Assembly (NCBI GenBank): GCA_963735005.1
Contig: CAVTJA010000013.1
Span: forward strand, 1-64,000
Direction of reading: 5' to 3'
DNA from: WTKG01 sp963735005
GTDB lineage: Bacteria; Actinomycetota; Actinomycetes; Actinomycetales; Demequinaceae
DNA length: 64,000 bases
The notes under the pieces are model-generated. The model searched no databases. It had not been told where the DNA came from and saw only the letters and a program-made list of their open reading frames with translations. The stretch's first letter is position 1, and every line of letters starts with the position of its first letter. Below, in pieces: positions 9,159-17,503 of this stretch. The translations under genes and the position numbers were made by a program.

Positions 9159-9200
9159 TCACGACGCCGAACACTCACGACGCCGAACACTCACGACGCT
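9159..9200. repeat. 16-bp tandem repeat, 2.6 copies
   Basis: The unit TCACGACGCCGAACAC occurs exactly at 9159-9174 and 9175-9190, with a partial third copy at 9191-9200. It lies just after arcA and before the convergent small membrane-protein gene. The complement contains GTGTTCGGC, also found in the REP-like elements near 35.8 kb. Confidence 0.8.
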
Positions 9201-9273
9201 GGCACCCACGCCGTCGCGCGCATCCGCGCGACCCCGGCCCCAAGGCGTCGTCGCCCCGGAGCCAGGCTGCCGG

Positions 9274-9591
9274 CTACTTCTTGCCGAAGACCGAGGCGAT
9301 CAGCCCCAGGATCACGCCCACCGTCAGCAAGACGAACGCGAGGTCAAGCTTGAACCCGCCGTCGAGCACGTGGACGAGCAGGATGGTCGTGGCGGCGATG
9401 GTCGCAAACCCCGCCCAGGTCCGGTTGCCGATGACCATAAAGATCACCACCAGCACGCCCGCGGCGAACAGCACAATGTTCTGGCCGCCGGACAGCTTGT
9501 CAAGGTTGAAGTTCGCGGAATTACCGCTAAAGAAGACGGAGATAGCGATCAGCACACCGCCGATCACTCCCAGCATGGTGTTTCGAGACAT
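9274..9591 (-). CDS. small membrane protein, function unknown
   Basis: A 105-residue protein with three to four hydrophobic helices covering nearly its whole length and a short FGKK tail. ATG 9591 is preceded by AGGAGGAG at a good distance, which rules out the longer in-frame start. An SGNSANFNLDKLSGGQN loop separates the first two helices. No family recognised. Confidence 0.75.
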   Translation of the reverse strand: MSRNTMLGVIGGVLIAISVFFSGNSANFNLDKLSGGQNIVLFAAGVLVVIFMVIGNRTWAGFATIAATTILLVHVLDGGFKLDLAFVLLTVGVILGLIASVFGKK

Positions 9592-9735
9592 GAATTGCTC
9601 CTCCTGTTGGCCGGGAGATCGCACCCCGGGTACACCCGAGCCTACGCGCGCACGCGTTCACAGGACCGATCCGCTACTTTTGTTGTAGGGAATGCGTCGC
9701 GCCCGACCCCGGGCGACGCAGGAGTGGAGGCAGTC

Positions 9736-10677
9736 ATGAACATGGCCGAGGCCGTCCGCTCAGTGCTCAGAAAGTACTTTGACTTTTCGGGACGCGCCTC
9801 GCGCGCCGAATACTGGTGGTTCAGCCTCGCCGAGACCATCCTGTTCACGGCGTGCTTCTTTGGGATGTTCAGCGGCGTCGACCTCACGGAGCCCGTCGAT
9901 CCGACCAACTTCCTGTCGATCGACTTTGGCCCGTTCGGCAACCTGTGCCTGTGGGTGCTCGTGATCAGCAACATCTTCCTGTTCATCCCCGGGCTCGCGG
10001 TGACCGTCAGGCGCCTCCACGACGCCGGATTCTCGGGTGCCCTCATTTTCCTCAACCTGATCCCGAGCATCGGCGGCCTGATCGTCACGGTGCTGCTGGT
10101 CATGCCAAGTAACGCGGGCGGCAACCGCTTCGGGTATCACCCCGACGGACCGTCACTGACCCGCGCGGACTACGACGCGAGGCTGGGCAGAGTCGCTTCC
10201 GAGCGCTTTGGAAACGCTGGCCCCGGGAGCACCATCGGCGGCCAACCGGGCATGATCACTCCGGCGGGCCCAGGGTTCGGCGGAGGCAGTACGGGTGTCG
10301 CGGGCATGGGTGCCGCGGCAACCGGGATGATCGGCCAATACGGACAGCCAAGCATCACGCCGATGCCCGCCGCACCCGCGCAGCCGAGCATCACGCCGAT
10401 GCCCGCCGCACCCGCGCAGCCAAACTTCCAGCCTCAGCCTTCGTACCCGCCGCAGCAGGGCTACCAGCCACAGCCGGAGGGCCAGCAGCAGCCGGCCCAG
10501 CAGGGCTACCCGCAACAGGGCTACCCGCAGCAGCCCGCGCAGCCCACCTACCCCGTGCGCGCCAGCAACCTCACGAGTCCTGGCACCACCTTCCAGCCCA
10601 TGGAGCCAGCGCCTGTCCCCGAGGCCGATCAGCCGCCGCCCCCGCCACCGCCGCCACCGCCGTACTCGCAGGGCTAG
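9736..10677 (+). CDS. DUF805 family membrane protein with Pro/Gln-rich tail
   Basis: A 313-residue protein. The first 130 residues are a DUF805 module: KYFDFSGRASRAEYWWF, several transmembrane helices, then VRRLHDAGFSG and GGNRFGYHP. Residues beyond about 150 form a low-complexity Gly/Pro/Gln tail with SITPMPAAPAQP twice, QQGYPQQGYPQQ runs and a final polyproline stretch. GGAGTGGAGG lies upstream of ATG 9736. DUF805 proteins are small integral membrane proteins of unknown role. The disordered tail is long for the family and is presumably cytoplasmic. Confidence 0.88.
   Translation: MNMAEAVRSVLRKYFDFSGRASRAEYWWFSLAETILFTACFFGMFSGVDLTEPVDPTNFLSIDFGPFGNLCLWVLVISNIFLFIPGLAVTVRRLHDAGFSGALIFLNLIPSIGGLIVTVLLVMPSNAGGNRFGYHPDGPSLTRADYDARLGRVASERFGNAGPGSTIGGQPGMITPAGPGFGGGSTGVAGMGAAATGMIGQYGQPSITPMPAAPAQPSITPMPAAPAQPNFQPQPSYPPQQGYQPQPEGQQQPAQQGYPQQGYPQQPAQPTYPVRASNLTSPGTTFQPMEPAPVPEADQPPPPPPPPPPYSQG
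10345..10416. repeat. 36-bp tandem duplication inside the DUF805 gene
   Basis: Two adjacent 36-bp units (10345-10380 and 10381-10416), nearly identical, encode the repeated peptide QPSITPMPAAPA. The duplication keeps the reading frame. Confidence 0.8.
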
Positions 10678-10730
10678 CCGCCCGGCCTAGCGCGCTATCC
10701 CCGCCAGCCACGGGGTCGTACCCTGAGCGC

Positions 10731-12143
10731 ATGTCCTCGTCGCCCGGCGCCGCCGCACCCGCGCCCAGCGGCCCTCCCGCCGCGTCCCGCGAGCAGACGC
10801 TCGTGCTATGGATCGCGATCATCGGATCCTTCGTGTCGTTCCTCGACGGCACAGTCGCAAACGTGGCCCTTCCCGCCATCCGCGACGAGTTCGGGGGCGG
10901 CCTCGCCACCCAGCAGTGGATGGTCAACGCGTACCTCATCACGCTGGGCGCGCTCATCCTGGTCGCAGGCTCGGTCAGCGACCTGTACGGCCGCATCCGC
11001 GTGTTGCGCGTGGGCATCATCGGGTTCGGCATCACGTCCCTCGCGGTCGCGGTCGCGCCCACGGCCGCGGTGCTGATCGCCGCCCGCCTGGTCCAGGGCG
11101 CGGCGGGCGCGCTGCTCGTGCCGAGTTCGCTGGCGCTGATCATGTCCAACTTCACTGGCGCGGCGCAGTCAAAGGCGGTGGGGGTGTGGACGGCCGCGAC
11201 GTCCGCAGCGATGGTCATCGGCCCCATCCTCGGCGGAGTATTCGTGGACGTCGCGTCGTGGCGGTGGGCGTTCGCGATCAACGTGCTCCCCATCGCCGCC
11301 GTGCTCGCGCTTCTCACCCGCCTCGAGCAGAAGGACACACACGCGGCCGGCATCCGCATCGACTTCCTGGGCGCCGCGCTAGGTGCAGCCGGGCTGGGCG
11401 GCGCCGTCTACGCGCTCATTGAGGCGCCCGTGCTCGGCTGGGACTCCCCGGCGGTGTGGGCCACTTGCGCCGCCGGCGGGGTGCTGCTCGCGTGCTTCCT
11501 GTGGCGCCAAGCCACGGCAGCCGCGCCGATGATGCCGCTCGGCCTGTTCCGCGTCCGCAACTTCGGGTGGGGCAACGCCGCGACCTTCATGATCTACGGC
11601 GCGCTGGCACTCATCAGCTTCTCGCTCGGCGTCTACCTCCAAGAGGGCGCCGGGCTCAAGGCGACGGCCGCCGGGGCCGCCTCGCTACCGATCATCCTGA
11701 TCCTCATCGCGCTCAGCGCGCAGATCGGTGGCCTCGCGGGCAGGCTCGGCCCGCGCCTGTTCATGACCGCAGGGCCGCTCGTGGCGGCGGCAGGGATCGC
11801 GCTCACGCTCAACGTGCGCGCGGACTTCAACTACTGGACGCAGGTGCTACCCGGCGTGGTGCTGGTGGGCCTTGGCGTCGCCCTCACGGTGTCGCCCCTG
11901 ACGTCGGCCATCCTGGGGGCGATCGGCCCCGCGCAGTCCGGGATCGCGTCCGCGATCAACAACGCGGTGGCGCGCATCGCGGGGCTGCTCGTCGTGGCGA
12001 TGATCGGAATGATCGTGGGCGGCCAGCTCGACCTTGACGGCTTCCATCGCGGCGCGATCGTCGCGGCCGGGATGCTGGTCGCAGGCGGCGTGTTGTCGTT
12101 CGTCGGCATCAGGAATCCAAGCGCCGACGCCGCGGAAACCTAG
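10731..12143 (+). CDS. MFS drug-resistance-type exporter (DHA2/EmrB-QacA family)
   Basis: A 470-residue protein of about 14 transmembrane helices. The first-helix motif LDGTVANVALPAI and the following QQWMVNAYLI are characteristic of the 14-TMS DHA2 drug:proton antiporters. The motif-A-like loop reads GSVSDLYGRIRVL, and RLVQGAAGALLVPSSLALI follows. ATG 10731 lies just before a short Ala/Pro cytoplasmic N-terminus. No regulator of the TetR or MarR type is adjacent. Substrate unknown. Confidence 0.9.
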   Translation: MSSSPGAAAPAPSGPPAASREQTLVLWIAIIGSFVSFLDGTVANVALPAIRDEFGGGLATQQWMVNAYLITLGALILVAGSVSDLYGRIRVLRVGIIGFGITSLAVAVAPTAAVLIAARLVQGAAGALLVPSSLALIMSNFTGAAQSKAVGVWTAATSAAMVIGPILGGVFVDVASWRWAFAINVLPIAAVLALLTRLEQKDTHAAGIRIDFLGAALGAAGLGGAVYALIEAPVLGWDSPAVWATCAAGGVLLACFLWRQATAAAPMMPLGLFRVRNFGWGNAATFMIYGALALISFSLGVYLQEGAGLKATAAGAASLPIILILIALSAQIGGLAGRLGPRLFMTAGPLVAAAGIALTLNVRADFNYWTQVLPGVVLVGLGVALTVSPLTSAILGAIGPAQSGIASAINNAVARIAGLLVVAMIGMIVGGQLDLDGFHRGAIVAAGMLVAGGVLSFVGIRNPSADAAET

Positions 12144-12379
12144 CGCTCGCGCGCCCTGCCCGGCGGGACTGAGGAGTCCCCGCCACCGGCGGCGCGCCGT
12201 TCGAATGGGGCGGGTGCGCTGCACACCGGATCCCTAGGCGTAGAGGGTGGTGCCGCCGGCGACGGGAAGCCTCAAGATGTCAGCTAGTGAACGCCGATCA
12301 CCTTGCCCCCCAACCTAGGGGCACACACGTGACGGCCTCAACACGTATTCGTGTCAGATTGGTCTCATCTCCACGCGGA

Positions 12380-12408
12380 CCAATCCACACGGGCACGGCA
12401 TGCGAAAG
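12380..12408 (+). promoter_or_regulatory. SigK-like promoter of first dipZ
   Basis: CCAATCC at 12380-12386, a 15-bp spacer, then GCGAAAG at 12402-12408. The same -35 heptamer with the same 15-bp spacing recurs at 15696 and 17426. The start codon GTG 12416 falls about where transcription would begin, so the mRNA is probably leaderless. The layout resembles mycobacterial SigK promoters (CCATCC ... CGAATA). The 270-bp gap before dipZ holds nothing else I can identify. Confidence 0.65.
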
Positions 12409-12415
12409 TAGTCAC

Positions 12416-14266
12416 GTGGGCATCCTCATCATCGTCGGCATCGTTTCCGGCATCATCACGGCCATCAGCCCGTGCGTCCTGCCGGTGCTACCGGCCATCC
12501 TCGCCAACGCGGCGGCCACCGTCAGAGTGCCGAGCGCCGTCGGCCTCGTCGACGTCGGCAAGAGGCCCGCTGCCGCGTCCGCCGACAAGGCGAGCCCCGC
12601 CAAGAAGCCTGTGGCCAAAGCGGGTTCCGCCAAGTCGCGCGCCGTCGCGACCCTCGCGACCACCGCCCCCACCCCGGCCCCGCGCGACCCCTCCCGGTGG
12701 CGCCCGGCCATCATCGTCGCGTCGCTAGCCGCGAGCTTCGCGCTTTTCACGCTCGTGGGCGGCACGCTGCTCAGCTACCTCCACCTGCCGGACACGCTGT
12801 TGAGGTGGATCGGCGTCGCGGTCATCGCGCTGCTGGGGCTCGCGCTACTGATCCCCGCGGTTGGCCACCTAGCCGAGAAGCCGTTCACGTTCTCGCGCCT
12901 TCCCACCCTCAACGCGGACGGCAACGCCGTGCTGCTCGGCGCCGGCCTCGGCCTCGTGTTCGTGCCATGCGCGGGCCCCGTGCTCACGGTGATCACCGTG
13001 CTCGCCGCGGGCAGCAAGCTGTCGTGGGGCCTCGTGATCCTGAGCCTGTCATTCGCCATCGGCGTGTCCATCCCGCTGCTCGGATTCGCCTACGGCGGCC
13101 GCGCCATCGCCGAGCGCGTGCGCGCCACCACGCGGCGCCTGCAACTCATCCGCGCCGTCGCGGGCGGAATCTTGCTGATCACCGCTGCGGGCACGGCGCT
13201 CAACTGGTTCGAGTCGGCCCAGCGGTGGGTGCCGTCATTCCTGACCGAGGTGCAATCAAGCATCGAGGAGAACGACTCGGTGAAGGCCCAGCTCGACTCC
13301 CTCACGGGGCGCGAGTCCCAGGCGGTCGGCGACGCCTACTCGTTTGACGACTGCGACAAGCGCGGCGGCGGCTACCTGTGGAACTGCGGTCCTGCGCGCG
13401 ACTTGCCCGGCATCACCAAGTGGCTCAACACCGACGGCGAACAGCCGCTCACGCTCGAATCGCTCAAGGGCAAGGTGGTGCTCATCGACTTCTGGACGTA
13501 CAGCTGCATCAACTGCCAGCGCACGTTCCCGTACCTCACCACCTGGTACGACCGCTACAAGGACGACGGCCTGGTGATCATCGGCGTCCACACCCCCGAG
13601 TTCACGTTCGAGAAGTCCGAAGACAACGTGCGCGCTGCGATCGACCGCTTTGGGATCAACTACCCGGTCGCGATGGACAACGACTTCGCTACCTGGACCG
13701 AGTGGGACCAGAGCTTCTGGCCCGCCCACTACCTGATCGACCGCGACGGCATCGTGCGCGAGGTCCACTACGGCGAGGGCGCCTACCCCGAGACGGAGCT
13801 GCGGATCCAGGATCTGCTGGGCGCCAAGCGCCAGGACCCCATCCTGTACCCCGCAGAGGGCACCACGATCGGCCGCACCCCCGAGTCCTACATCGGCGCC
13901 GCGCGGCTCAAGAACCTGTGGAACGAGCACGGCAAGGCGTACGAGGACTACCCGTTCGACCTCGTCGCAGACCCGCCGCCCAACTACTTCTCGTTCGGCG
14001 GCACGTGGCGGGTGGAGGACGAGTTCGCTAAGACGGTCAAGGACTCCCAGCTGGCCCTGCACTTCTTCGCGAGCGACGTCCACCTGGTGATCGCCGGCGA
14101 GGGCACCGTCACGGTCACGCGCGACGGCGAACCGGGCGTCAGCCACACCGTCAACGTCTCCGGCGAGCCACAGTTGTACACGCTGTACGACGACGGCGCG
14201 GTCGACGACACTCTGCGGCTGACGCTGAGTCCGGGATTACAGCTGTATGCATTCACGTTTGGGTAA
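12416..14266 (+). CDS. dipZ: DipZ-like CcdA-thioredoxin fusion (copy 1)
   Basis: A 616-residue membrane thiol-disulfide protein. Residues 1-270 form a CcdA/DsbD-beta-like electron-transfer channel with its two redox cysteines in ISPCVLPVLP and VFVPCAGPVLT. The first cytoplasmic loop holds a 55-residue Ala/Lys/Pro-rich insertion absent from copy 2. The extracytoplasmic part has a conserved Cys pair (FDDCD, WNCGPARD), a thioredoxin-like domain with Cys364-I-N-Cys367 (WTYSCINCQR), and a C-terminal beta domain as in mycobacterial DipZ. It should carry electrons from cytoplasmic thioredoxin to the outside. GTG 12416 aligns with the start of copy 2; in-frame codons further upstream would lie inside the promoter. 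Confidence 0.85.
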   Translation: MGILIIVGIVSGIITAISPCVLPVLPAILANAAATVRVPSAVGLVDVGKRPAAASADKASPAKKPVAKAGSAKSRAVATLATTAPTPAPRDPSRWRPAIIVASLAASFALFTLVGGTLLSYLHLPDTLLRWIGVAVIALLGLALLIPAVGHLAEKPFTFSRLPTLNADGNAVLLGAGLGLVFVPCAGPVLTVITVLAAGSKLSWGLVILSLSFAIGVSIPLLGFAYGGRAIAERVRATTRRLQLIRAVAGGILLITAAGTALNWFESAQRWVPSFLTEVQSSIEENDSVKAQLDSLTGRESQAVGDAYSFDDCDKRGGGYLWNCGPARDLPGITKWLNTDGEQPLTLESLKGKVVLIDFWTYSCINCQRTFPYLTTWYDRYKDDGLVIIGVHTPEFTFEKSEDNVRAAIDRFGINYPVAMDNDFATWTEWDQSFWPAHYLIDRDGIVREVHYGEGAYPETELRIQDLLGAKRQDPILYPAEGTTIGRTPESYIGAARLKNLWNEHGKAYEDYPFDLVADPPPNYFSFGGTWRVEDEFAKTVKDSQLALHFFASDVHLVIAGEGTVTVTRDGEPGVSHTVNVSGEPQLYTLYDDGAVDDTLRLTLSPGLQLYAFTFG

Positions 14267-14273
14267 TAGCGGC

Positions 14274-14290
14274 CTGTGGTCTCCACAGGC
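14274..14290. terminator. short hairpin after first dipZ
   Basis: CCTGTGG (14274-14280) pairs perfectly with CCACAGG (14284-14290) around a 3-nt loop, 7 nt after the dipZ stop. There is no T-tract, so it may only attenuate transcription into sigK. Confidence 0.4.
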
Positions 14291-14334
14291 GTTCACATAG
14301 CAGAGATGGTCAAGGCACACGGGAAGGAGTCGGC

Positions 14335-14982
14335 GTGACAGCGGAACGACGTTTGCGGCTCGTCCACGGCACCGCCGCCGAGGACACCGCTCAGGCGCGC
14401 GCCTCGATCGACGACGCCGACCCGCGCCTCGCCGCCGACCTCGACGCGCTCCTGGGCCGGTGCGCCCGCGGCTCGGCCGTCGCGTTCCAGCTGCTCTACG
14501 ACGCCACCGCCGACAGCGTCTACTCACTCGCATTGCGGGTGGTGCGCTCCCCCGCGCTCGCCGAGGAAGTCGCGCAGGACGCGCTCGTCGAGGTGTGGCG
14601 CACCGCGTCCCGATTCAAGCCTTCAAAGGGCAGCGCCCGCGGCTGGATCATGACCATCGCGCACCGCCGCGCCGTCGACAAGGTGCGCCGCGAGCAGTCG
14701 CAGACGGACCGCATCGAATCCACCAAGAACCAGCCGCAGCAGCCCGACGCGCCGCAAGACGTGGTCGTGGACGCGCTCCAGGCACACTGGGAGGCGGAGC
14801 GCGTGCGCTCCGCTCTCGACGAGTTGACCGACCTTCAGCGCGAAGCCATCGACCTCGCCTACTACGGCGGCCTCACCCACGTGCAGGTGAGTGAACGGCT
14901 CGGCATCCCGCTCGGTACCGCCAAGACCCGCCTACGCGACGGCCTCATCCGCCTTCGCGACTCGCTGGGGGACGCGCTATGA
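14335..14982 (+). CDS. sigK: ECF sigma factor, SigK-like
   Basis: A 215-residue group IV sigma factor. Region 2 spans about residues 40-110 (LLYDATADSVYSLALRVV, EEVAQDALVEVWR, RGWIMTIAHRRAVDKVRR). Region 4 spans about 155-212 (DELTDLQREAIDLAYYGGLTHVQ, then VSERLGIPLGTAKTRLRDGL). GTG 14335 follows GGAAGGAG. The stop overlaps the next gene by ATGA. The SigK assignment rests on coupling to an RskA-type anti-sigma and on the flanking dipZ genes, mirroring the mycobacterial SigK regulon in which dipZ is a target. No CCAATCC promoter was found directly upstream, so it may be read through from dipZ. Confidence 0.85.
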   Translation: MTAERRLRLVHGTAAEDTAQARASIDDADPRLAADLDALLGRCARGSAVAFQLLYDATADSVYSLALRVVRSPALAEEVAQDALVEVWRTASRFKPSKGSARGWIMTIAHRRAVDKVRREQSQTDRIESTKNQPQQPDAPQDVVVDALQAHWEAERVRSALDELTDLQREAIDLAYYGGLTHVQVSERLGIPLGTAKTRLRDGLIRLRDSLGDAL

Positions 14983-15686
14983 CCACGAACCTGCACTCCC
15001 TCACGGGCGCCTACGCGCTCAACGCCCTTGACGACGTCGAGCGCGCGGCCTTCGAACGCCACCTGCGCTCGTGCGCCGACTGCCAAGCCGAGGTCGCGAG
15101 CCTCGCCGATGCAGCGTCGGCGCTTGCCAGCGACCCGCGCCACCGCGCGCCCGACTCGATGCGCGGCGCCACCCTTGCCGCCGCTGGCGCAACCCCGCAG
15201 GTGGGCGACGCGAAGCCGCCGTCGCAACGCCCGCGCCGCCGGCTACTCACCTGGGTCGCGTCCGCCGCGGCCGTCGCCGTGATCGCGGTCGCGGGCGTCG
15301 GCGCCTTCCTGCGCGCCGCGGACAACGGCACGCCCGGACCCGCCGAGGCGCAAATGATGAGCATTCTCAGCGCGCCGGACGCCAAGACCATGGACATGCC
15401 ATGGGGCGACGGCTCGTATGTGGTCGTGAGCGACTCCCGGCGCGGGGCGATCGTGATGATGCACGAGATCGCCATGCCCGCGGACGGCAACGAGTACCAG
15501 GTGTGGATGGTGCTTGCCGACGGCACGGCGGTGCCGTCGTCCACCTTCATGCCCGACGCCGATGGCAAGGCGATGGCGGTTGTCACCGGGGACATGTCGC
15601 ACGTTGCGGCCCTGGCGATCACCTCAGAGCCGCACGGCGGCTCACCCGCGCCAACGGGTGACGTGCTCGGCGCCGCGAACCTGTAG
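14979..15686 (+). CDS. rskA: RskA-type anti-sigma factor
   Basis: A 235-residue single-pass anti-sigma factor. The cytoplasmic zinc-binding anti-sigma motif reads H28-LRS-C32-AD-C35. A transmembrane helix (about residues 90-110) precedes an extracytoplasmic RskA domain with the family pattern YQVWMVLADG ... SEPHGGSPAPTGDVL. The outer domain is methionine-rich (MMSIL, KTMDMPW, MMHEIAM, DMSH), which is notable beside the Met-rich lipoprotein downstream. Translational coupling through ATGA keeps it stoichiometric with the sigma factor. In mycobacteria the RskA homologue is released by regulated proteolysis; that mode is assumed here, not seen. Confidence 0.88.
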   Translation: MTTNLHSLTGAYALNALDDVERAAFERHLRSCADCQAEVASLADAASALASDPRHRAPDSMRGATLAAAGATPQVGDAKPPSQRPRRRLLTWVASAAAVAVIAVAGVGAFLRAADNGTPGPAEAQMMSILSAPDAKTMDMPWGDGSYVVVSDSRRGAIVMMHEIAMPADGNEYQVWMVLADGTAVPSSTFMPDADGKAMAVVTGDMSHVAALAITSEPHGGSPAPTGDVLGAANL

Positions 15687-15695
15687 CGCCCCGCA

Positions 15696-15724
15696 CCAAT
15701 CCGCCGCCGGGCGCGGGCCGAATG
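15696..15724 (+). promoter_or_regulatory. SigK-like promoter of second dipZ
   Basis: CCAATCC at 15696-15702, a 15-bp spacer, then CCGAATG at 15718-15724. ATG 15731 lies 7 nt beyond the CGAAT core, so transcription should start at or next to the start codon. The motif begins only 10 bp after the rskA stop. Confidence 0.7.
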
Positions 15725-15730
15725 ACGGGT

Positions 15731-17422
15731 ATGTTGACACTCATCCTCGTCGGGCTCGTGTCCGGCATCATCACGGCCATCAGCCCGTGCGTGCTCCCCG
15801 TCCTCCCCGCGATCCTCACCTCGAGCGTGCAAGAGGGCGCGGAATCCAAGCGGCGGCCCGTCATCGTGGTCGCCGGCCTCGTGACCAGCTTCGCGGTGTT
15901 CACCCTGCTTGGCGGCTCGCTGCTGGGCCTGCTTCACCTGCCGCAGGACGTGTTGCGGTGGGTCGGGATAGTGGTGCTCGCGATCGTGGGCCTTGGCCTG
16001 CTGATCCCCGCGGTGGGGCACCTGCTCGAGGCGCCGTTCACGTACACAAAGATGCCCAAGCTCAACCGCAACGGCAACCCGTTCCTGATGGGCGTCGCGC
16101 TCGGCCTGGTGTTTGTGCCGTGCGCCGGCCCCATCCTCGCGTCCATCACGGTGCTCGCCGCGACCAACGGGCTGTCGTGGGGGCTTGTGGCGCTGACGCT
16201 AAGCTTCAGCGCCGGAATCGCCGGGCCGCTGCTGGGGTTCGCGGTCGCAGGTCAGGCGATCGCCGCGCGCATCAAGACGGTGCGCACGCGCCTGGCGACC
16301 ATCCGCCGCGTCTCAGGCGCCGTGCTGGTAGTCACCGCCGTGGTCATCGCGACCAACGTGCTTGAGCCATTGCAGCGTCTAGTGCCCGGCGTACTCGCCG
16401 ACATCCAGACATCGATCGAGGACAACTCCAAGGTCCGCGACGAGCTCGATTCGCTCGCCGGCCGCCCTGAGGTTGCTAGCGTCCCCGGCCAGTTCAGCTT
16501 CGACGAGTGCGCGCAAGACCCCACCGTGCTTCACGACTGCGGCCCTGCGCGCGACATCGTGGGCATCACCTCGTGGCTGAACACGCCCGGCAACGCGCCG
16601 CTCACCCTTGAGGAGCTGCGCGGCAAGGTGGTGCTGGTCGACTTCTGGACGTACTCCTGCATCAACTGCCAGCGCACGCTGCCGTACATCACCGCCTGGA
16701 ACGACCGCTACAAGGACGACGGGCTGGTCATCATTGGCGTCCACTCCCCGGAGTTCGCTTTCGAGCACGTCGAGGCGAACGTTGCCGACGCTGCGGCGAG
16801 GTACGGCGTCACCTACCCGATCGCGCTCGACAACGACTTCAAGACGTGGCGCACCTGGGACCAGCGATTCTGGCCCGCGCACTACCTGATCGATCAGCAG
16901 GGCACGGTTCGCCAGGTCCACTACGGCGAGGGCGCGTACGACAGCACCGAGCTGCTCATCCAGGCGCTGCTCGATGCCCCAGCCACCGAGGTGGTCCAGG
17001 CAGACCCAGGCGACAACACCGCTGGACGCTCACCGGAGTCGTACCTTGGCTCGAAGCGCGCCATGTACCGCCAGAATGCCCAGGAGCCGGCGGCCGACGC
17101 TCCCACCGCGTTCACGTTGGCTGACCCGGTTGACCGCGACCGCTACTCCCTTGGCGGCACGTGGACAGTCGCCGAGGAGTTCGCGCGCGCCGAGTCCGAC
17201 GGCCAGCTCGCGTATCACTTCTACGCGAGCGACGTGTTCCTGGTGCTAGGCGGCGAGGGCACGGTGACGGTGACCCGCGACGGCGACCCGGGCTACTCGA
17301 AGGTCGTGGACGTGACCGGCGCCCCGACCCTCTACACGCTGTACTCGGGCGACGCGACTGACGACACCCTACGGCTGTCCTTCACCGACGGCGTCGAGGC
17401 CTACGCGTTCACGTTCGGGTGA
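15731..17422 (+). CDS. dipZ: DipZ-like CcdA-thioredoxin fusion (copy 2)
   Basis: A 563-residue paralogue of the gene at 12416, with the same order of domains: CcdA-like membrane part with ISPCVLPVLP and VFVPCAGPIL, linker cysteines (FDECA, HDCGPARD), thioredoxin domain with Cys310-I-N-Cys313, and a C-terminal beta domain (RYSLGGTWTV to the end). It lacks the Ala/Lys-rich cytoplasmic insertion of copy 1. ATG 15722 is an alternative start but overlaps the -10 of the promoter motif, so ATG 15731 is preferred as a leaderless start. A duplicated dipZ around its own sigma factor suggests specialised partners for each copy. Confidence 0.87.
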   Translation: MLTLILVGLVSGIITAISPCVLPVLPAILTSSVQEGAESKRRPVIVVAGLVTSFAVFTLLGGSLLGLLHLPQDVLRWVGIVVLAIVGLGLLIPAVGHLLEAPFTYTKMPKLNRNGNPFLMGVALGLVFVPCAGPILASITVLAATNGLSWGLVALTLSFSAGIAGPLLGFAVAGQAIAARIKTVRTRLATIRRVSGAVLVVTAVVIATNVLEPLQRLVPGVLADIQTSIEDNSKVRDELDSLAGRPEVASVPGQFSFDECAQDPTVLHDCGPARDIVGITSWLNTPGNAPLTLEELRGKVVLVDFWTYSCINCQRTLPYITAWNDRYKDDGLVIIGVHSPEFAFEHVEANVADAAARYGVTYPIALDNDFKTWRTWDQRFWPAHYLIDQQGTVRQVHYGEGAYDSTELLIQALLDAPATEVVQADPGDNTAGRSPESYLGSKRAMYRQNAQEPAADAPTAFTLADPVDRDRYSLGGTWTVAEEFARAESDGQLAYHFYASDVFLVLGGEGTVTVTRDGDPGYSKVVDVTGAPTLYTLYSGDATDDTLRLSFTDGVEAYAFTFG

Positions 17423-17425
17423 CCA

Positions 17426-17454
17426 CCAATCCGCGCACCCCGCGCGACCGAATC
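17426..17454 (+). promoter_or_regulatory. SigK-like promoter of Met/Asp-rich lipoprotein
   Basis: CCAATCC at 17426-17432, a 15-bp spacer, then CCGAATC at 17448-17454. It begins 4 bp after the second dipZ stop. The predicted transcript start near 17461 leaves a leader of about 43 nt containing the ribosome-binding site AAGGAGAG. Confidence 0.7.
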
Positions 17455-17503
17455 ACCCATAGCGCCGCTCGACGGGGGCGGCGCCTCACGCAAGGAGAGA
17501 AAT

